Source of the DNA: Gallionella sp.
GTDB taxonomy: Bacteria > Pseudomonadota > Gammaproteobacteria > Burkholderiales > Gallionellaceae
DNA length: 64,000 nucleotides
Assembly: GCA_030652475.1 (NCBI GenBank)
Contig: JAUSAO010000083.1
Span: forward strand, 23,661 to 87,660
Reading direction: 5' to 3'
The position numbers were made by a program, and so were the translations under genes. The notes below the pieces were generated by a model, which ran no database searches, was not told the origin of the DNA, and saw only the letters and a program-made list of their open reading frames with translations. Every line of letters starts with the position of its first letter. Positions within the stretch are counted from its first letter, which is position 1. Of this stretch, positions 37,199-47,284 are shown in pieces.

Positions 37199-38614
37199 AT
37201 GTCGTTGTCGGTAAATGATGTGTTGCAGATGGTTAAAGACCATGATGTCAAATTTATGGATTTTCGTTTCACCGATACCCGTGGCAAAGAGCAGCACGTC
37301 AGTGTGCCTGCCAAATACGTGGGTCTGGAGAAATTTGAAGAAGGTCACGCTTTCGATGGTTCTTCCATCGCCGGCTGGAAAGGTATCCAGGCTTCGGACA
37401 TGCTGTTGATGCCCGATCCGGCTACCGCCTACCTCGATCCGTTCATGGATGAAAACACCATCGTCATTACCTGCGACGTGGTAGAACCTACCGATGGCAA
37501 GGGTTATGACCGCGACCCGCGTTCGATCGCGAAGCGCGCTGAAGCCTATCTGCAATCCACTGGTATTGGCGACACCGCTTACTTTGGCCCTGAGCCGGAG
37601 TTCTTCATTTTTGATTCGGTCAACTGGAAGATTGATATGTCCGGTTGCTCGGTAAAAATCAACTCTGAAGAGGCCGCCTGGTCTTCCGATGAAAAATACG
37701 ACAGCGGCAATACCGGCCACCGTCCGGTAGTCAAGGGCGGATACTTTCCGGTTCCTCCTGTAGACAGCCTGAACGACATTCGCGCCGCAATGTGTCTGGC
37801 CCTTGAAGATATCGGCATCGAAGTCGAAGTTCACCACCACGAAGTGGCGACAGCCGGCCAATGCGAAATCGGTACCAAGTTTGACACCCTGGTGCGTCGC
37901 GCTGACCAGACCCAGGCGTTGAAGTACGTCGTGCACAACGTCGCACACCAGTATGGCAAGACCGCGACCTTTATGCCCAAGCCTATCGTCGGCGACAACG
38001 GCTCCGGCATGCACGTGCATCAGTCTATCTGGAAAGACGGCAAGAACACCTTCGCGGGTAACGGTTACGCCGGCTTGTCCGAGACCGCGCTGTTCTACAT
38101 CGGCGGTATCATCAAGCACGCCAAGGCACTGAATGCGATTTGTAATCCAGGTACCAACTCCTACAAGCGTCTGGTTCCCCACTATGAAGCACCGACCAAG
38201 CTGGCCTATTCTGCGAAGAACCGTTCCGCTTCGATCCGTATTCCTCACGTAGCCAGTGACAAGGCGCGTCGTATCGAGACACGTTTCCCTGATCCAACTG
38301 CCAACCCTTATCTGTGCTTCGCGGCGCTGATGATGGCGGGCCTGGATGGTATCCAGAACAAGATTCACCCTGGCGATCCGGCTGACAAGAACCTGTATGA
38401 CCTGCCGCCGGAAGAAGACGCAAAGATCCCAACCGTGTGCAGTTCGCTGGACGAGGCCTTGGAGAATCTGGACAAGGATCGCGAATTCCTGACTCGCGGC
38501 GGTGTGTTCTCCAACGACTTCATCGATGCCTTCATCGCATTGAAGATGGACGAAGTCACACGTCTGCGCATGACCACTCACCCTGTTGAATTCGAGATGT
38601 ACTACAGCATCTAA
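37199..38614 (+). CDS. glnA: Glutamine synthetase type I
   Basis: GlnA makes glutamine from glutamate, ammonia and ATP and is the entry point of nitrogen assimilation. The 471 residues include the substrate site [28 protein letters not shown], the loop [18 protein letters not shown] and the adenylylation tyrosine in [10 protein letters not shown]. The tyrosine indicates control by GlnE. The start ATG at 37199 has GAGGAG upstream; an earlier frame start adds 7 residues. A sigma-54 promoter precedes it and ntrBC follow one gene later. Confidence 0.98.
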   Translation: MSLSVNDVLQMVKDHDVKFMDFRFTDTRGKEQHVSVPAKYVGLEKFEEGHAFDGSSIAGWKGIQASDMLLMPDPATAYLDPFMDENTIVITCDVVEPTDGKGYDRDPRSIAKRAEAYLQSTGIGDTAYFGPEPEFFIFDSVNWKIDMSGCSVKINSEEAAWSSDEKYDSGNTGHRPVVKGGYFPVPPVDSLNDIRAAMCLALEDIGIEVEVHHHEVATAGQCEIGTKFDTLVRRADQTQALKYVVHNVAHQYGKTATFMPKPIVGDNGSGMHVHQSIWKDGKNTFAGNGYAGLSETALFYIGGIIKHAKALNAICNPGTNSYKRLVPHYEAPTKLAYSAKNRSASIRIPHVASDKARRIETRFPDPTANPYLCFAALMMAGLDGIQNKIHPGDPADKNLYDLPPEEDAKIPTVCSSLDEALENLDKDREFLTRGGVFSNDFIDAFIALKMDEVTRLRMTTHPVEFEMYYSI

Positions 38615-38636
38615 GCCGGATTACAAGTGACAAAAT

Positions 38637-38660
38637 AAAACGGGGCGCAAGCCCCGTTTT
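38637..38660 (+). terminator. Intrinsic terminator after glnA
   Basis: A perfect 10-bp stem (AAAACGGGGC and GCCCCGTTTT) with a GCAA loop lies 23 bases after the glnA stop. Confidence 0.95.
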
Positions 38661-38697
38661 TACGTTACGCAGTCGCTGTGAATTTACCTCAAAAGGT

Positions 38698-38726
38698 TTG
38701 TCACGTTCGGGTGCATGCCCTATACT
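38698..38726 (+). promoter_or_regulatory. Sigma-70 promoter of the second DUF4124 gene
   Basis: TTGTCA at 38698 and TATACT at 38721 are 17 bases apart. The predicted start lies about 20 bases before the AGGAG site of the gene. It separates this gene from the sigma-54 controlled glnA. Confidence 0.75.
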
Positions 38727-38754
38727 CATTTCGCCTTTTGGCAGGAGAACGAAC

Positions 38755-39186
38755 ATGAAATCCGGTTACTTGCTTGCGTTGTTATGCATGGTTCCGTCGT
38801 TGGCGCAGGCTGACATATACAAATCTGTTGATGCCAGTGGGCATGTCACCTATTCCAGTGCACCAATCAAGGGCGGAAAAAAAGTCATATTAACCCCGTT
38901 ACCCACCTTGTCCCCAACTGTGCGTTCCAAAGCTTCCCCGCAGGATTTTCCCAAAGTAACGCAGGAAGCGCAAAGAGGGCGCGATGATACACGCCGTAAA
39001 ATCCTGGAGGATGAGCTGAGAATCGAGACGGGGTTGCTCGGTGCAGCCACGCAAAATCTGAATAGTGCGGAGGCCAATCCCAAAGCGGCGAGAGATGATG
39101 AGAAGCGCAAGGAATTAAGCGGGCAGATGGATTTGCATCAGAGAAATATCAATGCACTCAAAATAGAATTATCCAAGCTGAAATAA
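38755..39186 (+). CDS. Exported DUF4124 protein
   Basis: The 143-residue protein has a signal peptide (about 1-19, MKSGYLLALLCMVPSLAQA) and a DUF4124 segment (DIYKSVDASGHVTYSSAPIK). A charged helical C-terminus follows. The start ATG has AGGAG 8 bases upstream. It is the second family member in the window and sits between glnA and ntrB in betaproteobacterial order. Function unknown. Confidence 0.88.
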   Translation: MKSGYLLALLCMVPSLAQADIYKSVDASGHVTYSSAPIKGGKKVILTPLPTLSPTVRSKASPQDFPKVTQEAQRGRDDTRRKILEDELRIETGLLGAATQNLNSAEANPKAARDDEKRKELSGQMDLHQRNINALKIELSKLK

Positions 39187-39241
39187 CTTCCTGGCTGGGC
39201 ATGATTGTTGCTTAATTGCTTAGTATATTATATGGCTCTAT

Positions 39242-40282
39242 ATGGCTGACCTTCCCTATCTTACGCTCGACTATCTCTCCACCGCCGTCATCTTGCTGGA
39301 CGAGGAGTTGCGTGTTATCCACCTCAATCCGGCAGCTGAAAATCTGTTTGAAGTGAGCGGCAAGAATCTGACCGGCAATTTTCTGCAGATGTTATTCACC
39401 GATACCGTGCAAATCGAAAATGCGATGCACCGCGCATTGCGCGATAACGCCAGCTATATAGAGCATGATCTGATGCTGTCCACGCATGCCCACAACAAGC
39501 TGCATGTGCGCTGCACGGTTACGCCGGTGCGGCTGGAGACGCCCTGTTTGTTACTGGAATTTCATCCCTTGGACAGGTCGCTCAAACTGGCACGGGAAGA
39601 GCAGATGCTGGACCAGACACAGGCCAATCGTTTGCTGTTGCGCAATCTTGCACACGAAATCAAGAATCCTCTGGGTGGAATACGCGGTGCTGCACAGCTG
39701 CTTGAACAGGAACTGGAGAAACCGGCGTTGCGCGAATACACCCAGGTCATCGTGCAGGAAGCCGATCGCCTGCGCGCCCTGATGGAAAAGTTGCTCACGC
39801 CACAGCGAAACACCCAACACAGCGCCCTGAATATCCACGAGGTGCTGGAGCGTGTGCGCTCGGTCGTCCTGGCGGAAATGCCGGAAGGTCTGAAGATACA
39901 GCGTGATTACGACACCAGCCTGCCTGCGCTGATAGGAGATAAAGAGCAGATGATACAGGTGGTACTCAACATCGTGCGCAATGCTGCACAGGCGATGCAC
40001 GGCAAGGGGCTGATTATTCTGCGCACGCGTATCGCGCGTCAGGTGACGCTGTTCAAGAAGCGCCATCGTCTGGCCGTGATGGTGCAAATTATTGATGATG
40101 GACCAGGCATTCCGCCGGAATTGCGCGACAAGGTTTTTTACCCGCTGGTATCCGGGCGTGCCGACGGTCATGGGCTGGGTCTGACGTTGGCACAGGATTT
40201 TGTCAGCCAGCATCATGGAACGATAGAATTCGACAGTGAACCGGGCGGCACCCGCTTTACCGTGATGTTGCCGCTACCTTAA
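39242..40282 (+). CDS. ntrB: Nitrogen regulation sensor kinase NtrB
   Basis: NtrB (GlnL) is a soluble kinase/phosphatase which, under control of PII, sets the phosphorylation of NtrC. The 346 residues form a PAS domain (about 1-110), the His box NLAHEIKNPLGGIRGAAQLL (His near 139) and a GHKL ATPase (NIVRNAAQAMHGKG, DDGPGIPPEL, GHGLGLTLAQDF). No membrane segment is present. ntrC follows on the same strand. Confidence 0.96.
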   Translation: MADLPYLTLDYLSTAVILLDEELRVIHLNPAAENLFEVSGKNLTGNFLQMLFTDTVQIENAMHRALRDNASYIEHDLMLSTHAHNKLHVRCTVTPVRLETPCLLLEFHPLDRSLKLAREEQMLDQTQANRLLLRNLAHEIKNPLGGIRGAAQLLEQELEKPALREYTQVIVQEADRLRALMEKLLTPQRNTQHSALNIHEVLERVRSVVLAEMPEGLKIQRDYDTSLPALIGDKEQMIQVVLNIVRNAAQAMHGKGLIILRTRIARQVTLFKKRHRLAVMVQIIDDGPGIPPELRDKVFYPLVSGRADGHGLGLTLAQDFVSQHHGTIEFDSEPGGTRFTVMLPLP

Positions 40283-40367
40283 AAGCAGTCGCTAGACGCT
40301 GGTCGTAAGTTACTGCAAGCCAACAGCCTGCCTATGAATAACTTTAATGAGATTGATAAACAGCCTT

Positions 40368-41765
<1,398 letters not shown>

Positions 41766-42010
41766 GCTCGCTGGCGGGGTTCGTTTGTAGTGCATCACGG
41801 TGAATTTACCGCCTATCGAAGAGTAGAATGACAGGGCGTAAAACTGATATTTATGACGTATGGCTTTGTGCCAATTACCAGTCCATCAAAGTCAGGAATT
41901 CACTGCCTGAAACCTGCCCTTCGTGGACAGTATTGATGTGACATTACCGGATGGATGCCTACATTTTTCTGTTGCTAACATTTATTCCTGAATTTGAATA
42001 ATTATTGTCC

Positions 42011-42061
42011 TTGATCTTATATATCGATTTGATATAATTCGCGCATGCACATCATATCGAT
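42011..42061 (+). promoter_or_regulatory. higBA promoter with overlapping inverted repeat
   Basis: TTGATC (42011) and TATAAT (42033) are 16 bases apart. The predicted start of transcription falls at or next to the higB ATG at 42045, so the transcript may be leaderless; no ribosome binding site is seen. The palindrome TATATC-N5-GATATA (42020-42036) overlaps the -10 box, and ATATCGAT recurs at 42054. Both are candidate autorepressor sites. Confidence 0.65.
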
Positions 42062-42347
42062 CAAAATGTTTCGCGAGTTCTGGCAGAAACATCCTGAAGC
42101 GGGAAAGGTATTGCGGGAGTGGCACACGGTTGTTGAGCATGCCGAGTTTATGGATTTTAATCATGTTCGTAAGTTTTTTAACTCCGCTGACTATGTGCCG
42201 CCCTATACCGTCTTTGATGTGGGCGGAAACAACTATCGCTTAGTGGTTATCGTTAGATACAGGTTCAAAAAAGTCTTTGTGCATAAAGTGATGACGCACC
42301 GGGAATACGATAACTGGAACAAACTCTATCGGAAAGGCAAAGGCTAA
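42045..42347 (+). CDS. higB: HigB-type toxin (RelE superfamily mRNA interferase)
   Basis: The 100-residue basic protein matches HigB toxins: MHIISIKMFREFWQKHP at the start, then DFNHVRKFFNSADYV and NNYRLVVIVRYRFKKVFV, with C-terminal THREYDNW. HigB cleaves mRNA on the ribosome. The antitoxin gene begins 2 bases after its stop, and toxin-first order is typical of hig systems. Confidence 0.92.
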   Translation: MHIISIKMFREFWQKHPEAGKVLREWHTVVEHAEFMDFNHVRKFFNSADYVPPYTVFDVGGNNYRLVVIVRYRFKKVFVHKVMTHREYDNWNKLYRKGKG

Positions 42348-42349
42348 TT

Positions 42350-42778
42350 ATGCGTGCTACACATACCCAATTTGATATCCGGGGCATTCAAACTTCCTGG
42401 CAAGCATTTAATGAAATGGCGCATTTGCGTCCTATCCAAAACGATGAGGACTATGACCGAATGGTTGCGCTCATGAATTCTTTATTGGACGCTACCGGCG
42501 ATGATGAAGATCATCCGCTGGAGGGCTTACTTAATTTAGTTGCCGACATGGTGTCCAGGTACGAGCAAGAACACTATGCTATTGAGGCTGCCACGCCTAA
42601 AGACACCTTGCGTTTTTTAATGGATGCGCGTGGATTAAGGCAAGAAGACTTGTCTGCCATCGTGCCACAAAGCAACCTGTCAGCAATATTGGCAGGAAAA
42701 CGTAAAATCAGCGCAACGCTGGCTGGGAAATTAGGTAAATTCTTCGGAATAAGCCCCGCCGTGTTCGTACCTGCTTAA
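42350..42778 (+). CDS. higA: HigA-type antitoxin (Xre family)
   Basis: The 142-residue protein has an N-terminal extension (about 1-75) rich in acidic residues and a C-terminal Xre helix-turn-helix (about 80-135, LRQEDLSAIVPQSNLSAILA). It should neutralise HigB and repress the shared promoter. Two bases separate it from higB. Confidence 0.92.
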   Translation: MRATHTQFDIRGIQTSWQAFNEMAHLRPIQNDEDYDRMVALMNSLLDATGDDEDHPLEGLLNLVADMVSRYEQEHYAIEAATPKDTLRFLMDARGLRQEDLSAIVPQSNLSAILAGKRKISATLAGKLGKFFGISPAVFVPA

Positions 42779-43090
42779 CAAAAAGTTGTCCATTTCAAAC
42801 GATGTGATTGCATTAATATCTCTGACCATCAAATTTGATAATGCGGAATAAAGTCTGTCGGAGAATTCTCACGTCGACGAAAGCATATTCGGTTGCTACA
42901 TAGAGTTGTGTAGCTTGTTGTCTCGTGAACCGAATTTTGCCTAGTCGAATTCGATGCTGAAAAGCGGTCATTCACCCGTCAACTTCTTGAAATGAAATGA
43001 CCAGCTACTGTCTGCCGGCTCAAGATCGTGAGTGGTGCGAGGGTTGCATCACCCGTGATTTGTTCTTGCCAGCCAGCCAGCTTCAGCAGG
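42779..43090. other. 312-bp gap between higA and alaS without a convincing gene
   Basis: No supported gene is present. A 7-bp inverted repeat (GGTCATT at 42967, AATGACC at 42997) is the only structure noted. Downstream frames entering the alaS end are out-of-frame reads of that gene. Confidence 0.6.
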
Positions 43091-45712
43091 CTATAACTTA
43101 TTTTGCACCCACGCAGAAACAGAAGCCAGCGCTGCCGTCAGATGCTCAGGCTGCGTGCCGCCCGCCTGCGCCATGTCCGGTCTGCCGCCGCCCTTGCCGC
43201 CGACCTGTTGCGCGACGAAGTTGACCAGCTCACCCGCTTTTACCCTGGCTGTGGCATCGGCGGTTACACCGGCGATCAGCGCAACCTTGCCATCGCTCAC
43301 CGAGGCCAGCACGATCGCGGCGGTATGAAGTTTGTCTTTCAGCTTGTCCAGCGTTTCGCGCAATACTGCCGCATCCGCACCGGGCAGCAGGGCAGCCAGC
43401 ACTTTGACTCCGCTGATATCCTGCGCCTGGGCAAGCAACTCATCGCCCTGCGATGACGCCAGCTTTGATTTCAGTGCGGCCAGCTCCTTTTCCAGCGACT
43501 TGACGTTATCCATGATCTGCACGATGCGCGTTGCCGCTTCATGCGGCTGCGCCTTGATCGCGTCGGCAACGGCACGCAGCTGGCGCTCCCGTATCTGGAT
43601 CAGACTCAGTGCGCCTTCGCCCGTGACTGCCTCGACGCGCCGCACGCCTGCTGCTACGCCGCTCTCCGCGACGATCTTGAACAGGCCGATGTCACCGGTG
43701 CGCGCAACATGCGTGCCGCCGCATAACTCCTTGGAACTGCCGATCGTCAGCACGCGCACTTCGTCGCCGTATTTCTCGCCGAACAGCATCTTCGCACCGG
43801 TCTGCTGTGCATCCGCGATGCTCATTACGCGCGCGTTTGTTGCGGCATTGGCCAGAATTTCCGCATTGACGATCGCTTCCACACGGAGTATTTCCGCATC
43901 CGTCATCGGCTGGCTGTGCACGAAGTCGAAGCGCGTCTTGTCGGCATCGACTTGTGAGCCTTTCTGCTGCACGTGATCGCCCAGTACTTCGCTCAGCGCC
44001 TTGTGCATCAGGTGCGTGACGGAGTGGTTACGCTCGGTGTGACGCCGCGCCGCCCTGTCCACGCGTGCAGTCACGCCGTTGCCTATTGTCAGTTTTCCGG
44101 TGGTGACCGTGCCGTGATGGCCGAATACCGCAGCCTGTATCTTTTGCGTGTCTTCCACTGCGAAGATGCCATGCACGCTGCGCAATTCGCCACTGTCGCC
44201 CGTTTGACCGCCTGATTCGGCGTAGAAGGGTGTGTCGTCCAGCACCACCACACCGGTCTCACCCTCGGAGAGTTCATTGACCGGCACGCCATCCTTATAC
44301 AGCGCCAGCACGTTGCCCTTGTGTTCCAGCGTGTCATAACCGTGGAACGCAGTCGCCGGACCCGTGTAGTCCAGATTCGCCGCCATTTTGAATTTTCCTG
44401 CTGCGCGCGCCATCTGTTTCTGGTTCGCCATCGCCTTGTCGAAAGCCGTTACATCAACCGTAACGTTCTGCTCGCGGCAGATATCGGCAGTCAGATCCAG
44501 CGGAAAACCAAAGGTGTCATGCAACTTGAATGCCGTTTCGCCGTTGAAAACTGAATTTCCTGCTGTTTGCATGGCGCTCAGTTCGGCTTCGAGTATCGCC
44601 ATGCCGTGGTCGATGGTGGCGAAGAAACGTTCCTCTTCCAGCTTGAGTATGCCTTTTACGCGTACCTGTTCGGCGACCAGTTCGGGATAGGCCACCCCCA
44701 TCTGTTCGACCAGATCAGGCGCCATTTTGTAGAAGAACGCATCGCGCGCACCCAGCTTGTAGCCGTGGCGGATGGCGCGGCGGATGATGCGGCGCAGCAC
44801 GTAGCCGCGCCCTTCGTTGCCGGGAATCACACCGTCGGCGATCAAAAAGGAACAGGCGCGGATGTGGTCGGCCAGCACCTTCAAAGATGGCGAGTCCAGA
44901 TCGGCGCAATGCGTCTCGCGCGCCGCCGCCGCAATCAGTGCCTGGAACAGGTCGATTTCGTAGTTGGCATGGACATGCTGCAACACCGCCGAGATGCGCT
45001 CCAGGCCCATGCCGGTATCCACCGAGGGCTTGGGCAAGGGATGCATCACGCCCGCTTCGTCGCGGTTGAACTGCATGAATACGTTGTTCCAGATTTCGAT
45101 GTAGCGGTCGCCGTCTTCCTCGGGCGTGCCGGGCAGGCCGCCGGGGATATGGTCGCCGTGGTCGTAGAAAATCTCGGTGCAGGGGCCGCAAGGACCGGTG
45201 TCGCCCATCATCCAGAAGTTGTCGGAGGCGTAACGCGCGCCCTTGTTGTCACCGATGCGGATCACGCGTTCGGCGGGTACGCCGACCTCTTTGGTCCAGA
45301 TGTCGTAAGCCTCGTCGTCCTCGGCATATACGGTGACATAGAGCCTGTCTTTTGGCAGCTTGAATTCCACTGTGAGCAATTCCCAGGCATAGGCAATTGC
45401 GTCGTGCTTGAAATAATCGCCGAAGCTGAAGTTGCCCAGCATCTCGAAGAAGGTGTGATGACGCGCGGTGTAGCCGACGTTCTCCAGATCGTTGTGCTTG
45501 CCGCCTGCGCGCACGCATTTCTGCGATGAAGTTGCGCGGGTATAGGGGCGCTTGTCGAAGCCCAGAAACACGTCCTTGAACTGGTTCATGCCCGCGTTGG
45601 TGAACAACAGCGTCGGGTCTTCGTGCGGTACCAGCGAACTGGAAGCGACGATGGTATGGCCTTTGGAGGCGAAATAATCTAGGAATTTCTGGCGGATTTC
45701 ACTGCTTTTCAT
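43091..45712 (-). CDS. alaS: Alanyl-tRNA synthetase
   Basis: The 873-residue enzyme charges tRNA-Ala. It has the class II core ([19 protein letters not shown], motif 2 region [18 protein letters not shown]), the editing domain with the HxxxH motif in [13 protein letters not shown], and the zinc/editing motif [19 protein letters not shown]-terminal coiled coil plus glycine-rich C-Ala domain ([18 protein letters not shown]) ends the protein. All domains are complete. It is flanked by a palindrome cluster on its 5' side. Confidence 0.98.
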   Translation of the reverse strand: MKSSEIRQKFLDYFASKGHTIVASSSLVPHEDPTLLFTNAGMNQFKDVFLGFDKRPYTRATSSQKCVRAGGKHNDLENVGYTARHHTFFEMLGNFSFGDYFKHDAIAYAWELLTVEFKLPKDRLYVTVYAEDDEAYDIWTKEVGVPAERVIRIGDNKGARYASDNFWMMGDTGPCGPCTEIFYDHGDHIPGGLPGTPEEDGDRYIEIWNNVFMQFNRDEAGVMHPLPKPSVDTGMGLERISAVLQHVHANYEIDLFQALIAAAARETHCADLDSPSLKVLADHIRACSFLIADGVIPGNEGRGYVLRRIIRRAIRHGYKLGARDAFFYKMAPDLVEQMGVAYPELVAEQVRVKGILKLEEERFFATIDHGMAILEAELSAMQTAGNSVFNGETAFKLHDTFGFPLDLTADICREQNVTVDVTAFDKAMANQKQMARAAGKFKMAANLDYTGPATAFHGYDTLEHKGNVLALYKDGVPVNELSEGETGVVVLDDTPFYAESGGQTGDSGELRSVHGIFAVEDTQKIQAAVFGHHGTVTTGKLTIGNGVTARVDRAARRHTERNHSVTHLMHKALSEVLGDHVQQKGSQVDADKTRFDFVHSQPMTDAEILRVEAIVNAEILANAATNARVMSIADAQQTGAKMLFGEKYGDEVRVLTIGSSKELCGGTHVARTGDIGLFKIVAESGVAAGVRRVEAVTGEGALSLIQIRERQLRAVADAIKAQPHEAATRIVQIMDNVKSLEKELAALKSKLASSQGDELLAQAQDISGVKVLAALLPGADAAVLRETLDKLKDKLHTAAIVLASVSDGKVALIAGVTADATARVKAGELVNFVAQQVGGKGGGRPDMAQAGGTQPEHLTAALASVSAWVQNKL

Positions 45713-45749
45713 TACACACCCTGAATATCAAATGCACTACCAAGTTGTC

Positions 45750-45863
45750 ACCGGCCTTCAGGCCGGTGGATTTAGGCGTGGAGGGGTTTGTATCCCCTCC
45801 ACTTCGCCCCCTAAAACCTCGCCCTTCAGGACGAGGTGGTGCGAGTTCCGGCCTGAAGGCCGG
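45750..45863. repeat. Cluster of four palindromes upstream of alaS, possible PATE-like or MITE remnant
   Basis: Four hairpins occur in 114 bases. ACCGGCCTTCAGGCCGGT is at 45750. GTGGAGGGG-N7-CCCCTCCAC is at 45778, with outer arms TTTAGG/CCTAAA at 45771 and 45810. ACCTCG-N10-CGAGGT is at 45816 with CCTTCAGG inside. CCGGCCTGAAGGCCGG is at 45848. The first and last are related through CCGGCCT. Such subterminal hairpins are typical of IS200/IS605-type ends and non-autonomous derivatives. No transposase gene is present. Confidence 0.6.
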
Positions 45864-45976
45864 GGTTTTAAACCGGATCGGAATCGGGATAAATTAAGAC
45901 GCGCATCATATCATGAGCGCCCGCCGCATCTATACTGCGCCGGAGCGGGCTTTGTCTTTGTTGTCTGGCGAGGTGC

Positions 45977-46615
45977 TCAGCGCAGCAGTGGCTTGAGGGA
46001 ACCCAGCACATTGCGCATGATTTGCGGCTGTGTAGCGGCGGCGGGGTGCAGGTAGTCGGCCTGAAACTGTTCGGCGCTCACGCCCTCCAGCAGGAAGGGC
46101 AGCAGACGGACGCGGTGTTTCGCCGCCAGACGGGGAAAGATAGCTTGAAATTGCGTGATATAGGTTTCGCCGTAATTCGGCGGCAGCTTCATGCCGACCA
46201 GCAGAACTTGGGCGCGGGTTCGGCTGATTTGCGCCAGCATATCGTTCAGATTGCTTTCAATGTCGGCACTGCTGAAACCGCGTAAACCGTCGTTTGCGCC
46301 GAGTGCCACGATCACGATGGCCGGACGATGCTGTTCCAGCAGCCTGGCGAGACGTTGCCGCCCGCCCAGTGTGGTCTCGCCGCTGATGCTGGCATTTACG
46401 ATCCTGAACGGGTAACGACCGCGCTCAAGTTCACGCTGTAACAGGCTGGGCCAGCTATCGTTCGTGTCGATGCCGTATCCTGCTGATAGACTGTCGCCGA
46501 ATAGCAGAATGTTTTTTGCGGCGGGTGCGGCGTGGACAATTCCGGGCAGGCAGAGCGCGGCAAATAGCAAAGCGCGCTTCAAGATAGTCAGAATCGACAA
46601 GGATATATTTTTCAT
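45977..46615 (-). CDS. tesA: Acyl-CoA thioesterase I / lysophospholipase, SGNH hydrolase
   Basis: TesA-type enzymes are periplasmic esterases that cleave acyl thioesters and lysophospholipids. The 212 residues start with a signal peptide (about 1-30, LSILTILKRALLFAALCL, cleavage near VHA-A). The SGNH blocks follow: LLFGDSLSAGYG (nucleophile Ser), the Gly in SISGETTLGG, the Asn in LGANDGLRG and DYLHPAAA (Asp/His). The ATG overlaps the ybbA ATG on the other strand. tesA-ybbA-ybbP order is the same as in E. coli. Confidence 0.93.
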   Translation of the reverse strand: MKNISLSILTILKRALLFAALCLPGIVHAAPAAKNILLFGDSLSAGYGIDTNDSWPSLLQRELERGRYPFRIVNASISGETTLGGRQRLARLLEQHRPAIVIVALGANDGLRGFSSADIESNLNDMLAQISRTRAQVLLVGMKLPPNYGETYITQFQAIFPRLAAKHRVRLLPFLLEGVSAEQFQADYLHPAAATQPQIMRNVLGSLKPLLR

Positions 46616-47282
46616 GGCAGCGATTGTGCGGGCGGTTAACCTGAGTAAGCAAGTATTAAGTGGCGAGCTGCCCCTGATCATCTTGCATGAAGTCAATTTT
46701 GAAGTGACAGCGGGCGAGAGTCTGGCCATAGTCGGCGCTTCCGGTTCGGGTAAATCCACTCTGCTGGGGCTGCTGGCCGGACTGGACGTGCCGAGCAGCG
46801 GCAGTGTCTGGCTTGCAGGTGCAGACCTGTTTGCGCTGGATGAAGATGGTCGCGCCCGTTTGCGCGGCGAACTGGCGGGCTTCGTGTTCCAGTCCTTCCA
46901 GTTGCTGCCCGCACTCAGCGCGCTGGAAAACGTCATGCTGCCGCTGGAGTTGCAAGGTGTAGCTGATGCGCGGCAACGCGCCGAGGTATCGCTGGATCAG
47001 GTGGGACTCTCCGCCCGCGCCCATCATCTGCCCAAACACCTGTCCGGCGGCGAACAACAGCGCGTGGCGCTGGCGCGCGCCTTCGTCAGTCAGCCGAAAA
47101 TCCTGTTTGCAGATGAGCCGACCGGGAATCTTGACGCGGCGACCGGTGCGCAGGTTATCGACCTGATGCTGGAACTCAACCGCGTGCAAGGCACGACCCT
47201 GATACTGGTGACGCACGATGAGCTATTGTCAAAGCGCTGCGGTAAACAACTGCGCCTCGCAGCGGGGCGGGTGGAAGATTGA
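46614..47282 (+). CDS. ybbA: ABC transporter ATP-binding protein YbbA
   Basis: The 222-residue ATPase belongs to the LolD/MacB group. Walker A is VGASGSGKST, the signature is LSGGEQQRVALARA and Walker B is ILFADEPTGNLD. It works with the permease next to it; the substrate is unknown, though co-occurrence with TesA suggests lipid-related export. Its ATG shares two bases with the tesA ATG on the opposite strand. The stop is followed after 2 bases by the ybbP start. Confidence 0.93.
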   Translation: MAAIVRAVNLSKQVLSGELPLIILHEVNFEVTAGESLAIVGASGSGKSTLLGLLAGLDVPSSGSVWLAGADLFALDEDGRARLRGELAGFVFQSFQLLPALSALENVMLPLELQGVADARQRAEVSLDQVGLSARAHHLPKHLSGGEQQRVALARAFVSQPKILFADEPTGNLDAATGAQVIDLMLELNRVQGTTLILVTHDELLSKRCGKQLRLAAGRVED

Positions 47283-47284
47283 CT

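Noticed and set aside
37079..38581. A 500-codon minus-strand frame opposite glnA
   Set aside because: It is the antisense shadow of a clear glutamine synthetase and has no domain of its own.
42283..42291. A DnaA box (TTATGCACA on the minus strand) inside higB
   Set aside because: It is a single 9-mer in a coding region with no cluster, so chance is the simplest explanation.
46616..46936. A longer N-terminus for tesA
   Set aside because: It would read 107 residues from the antisense of ybbA before a proper signal peptide.
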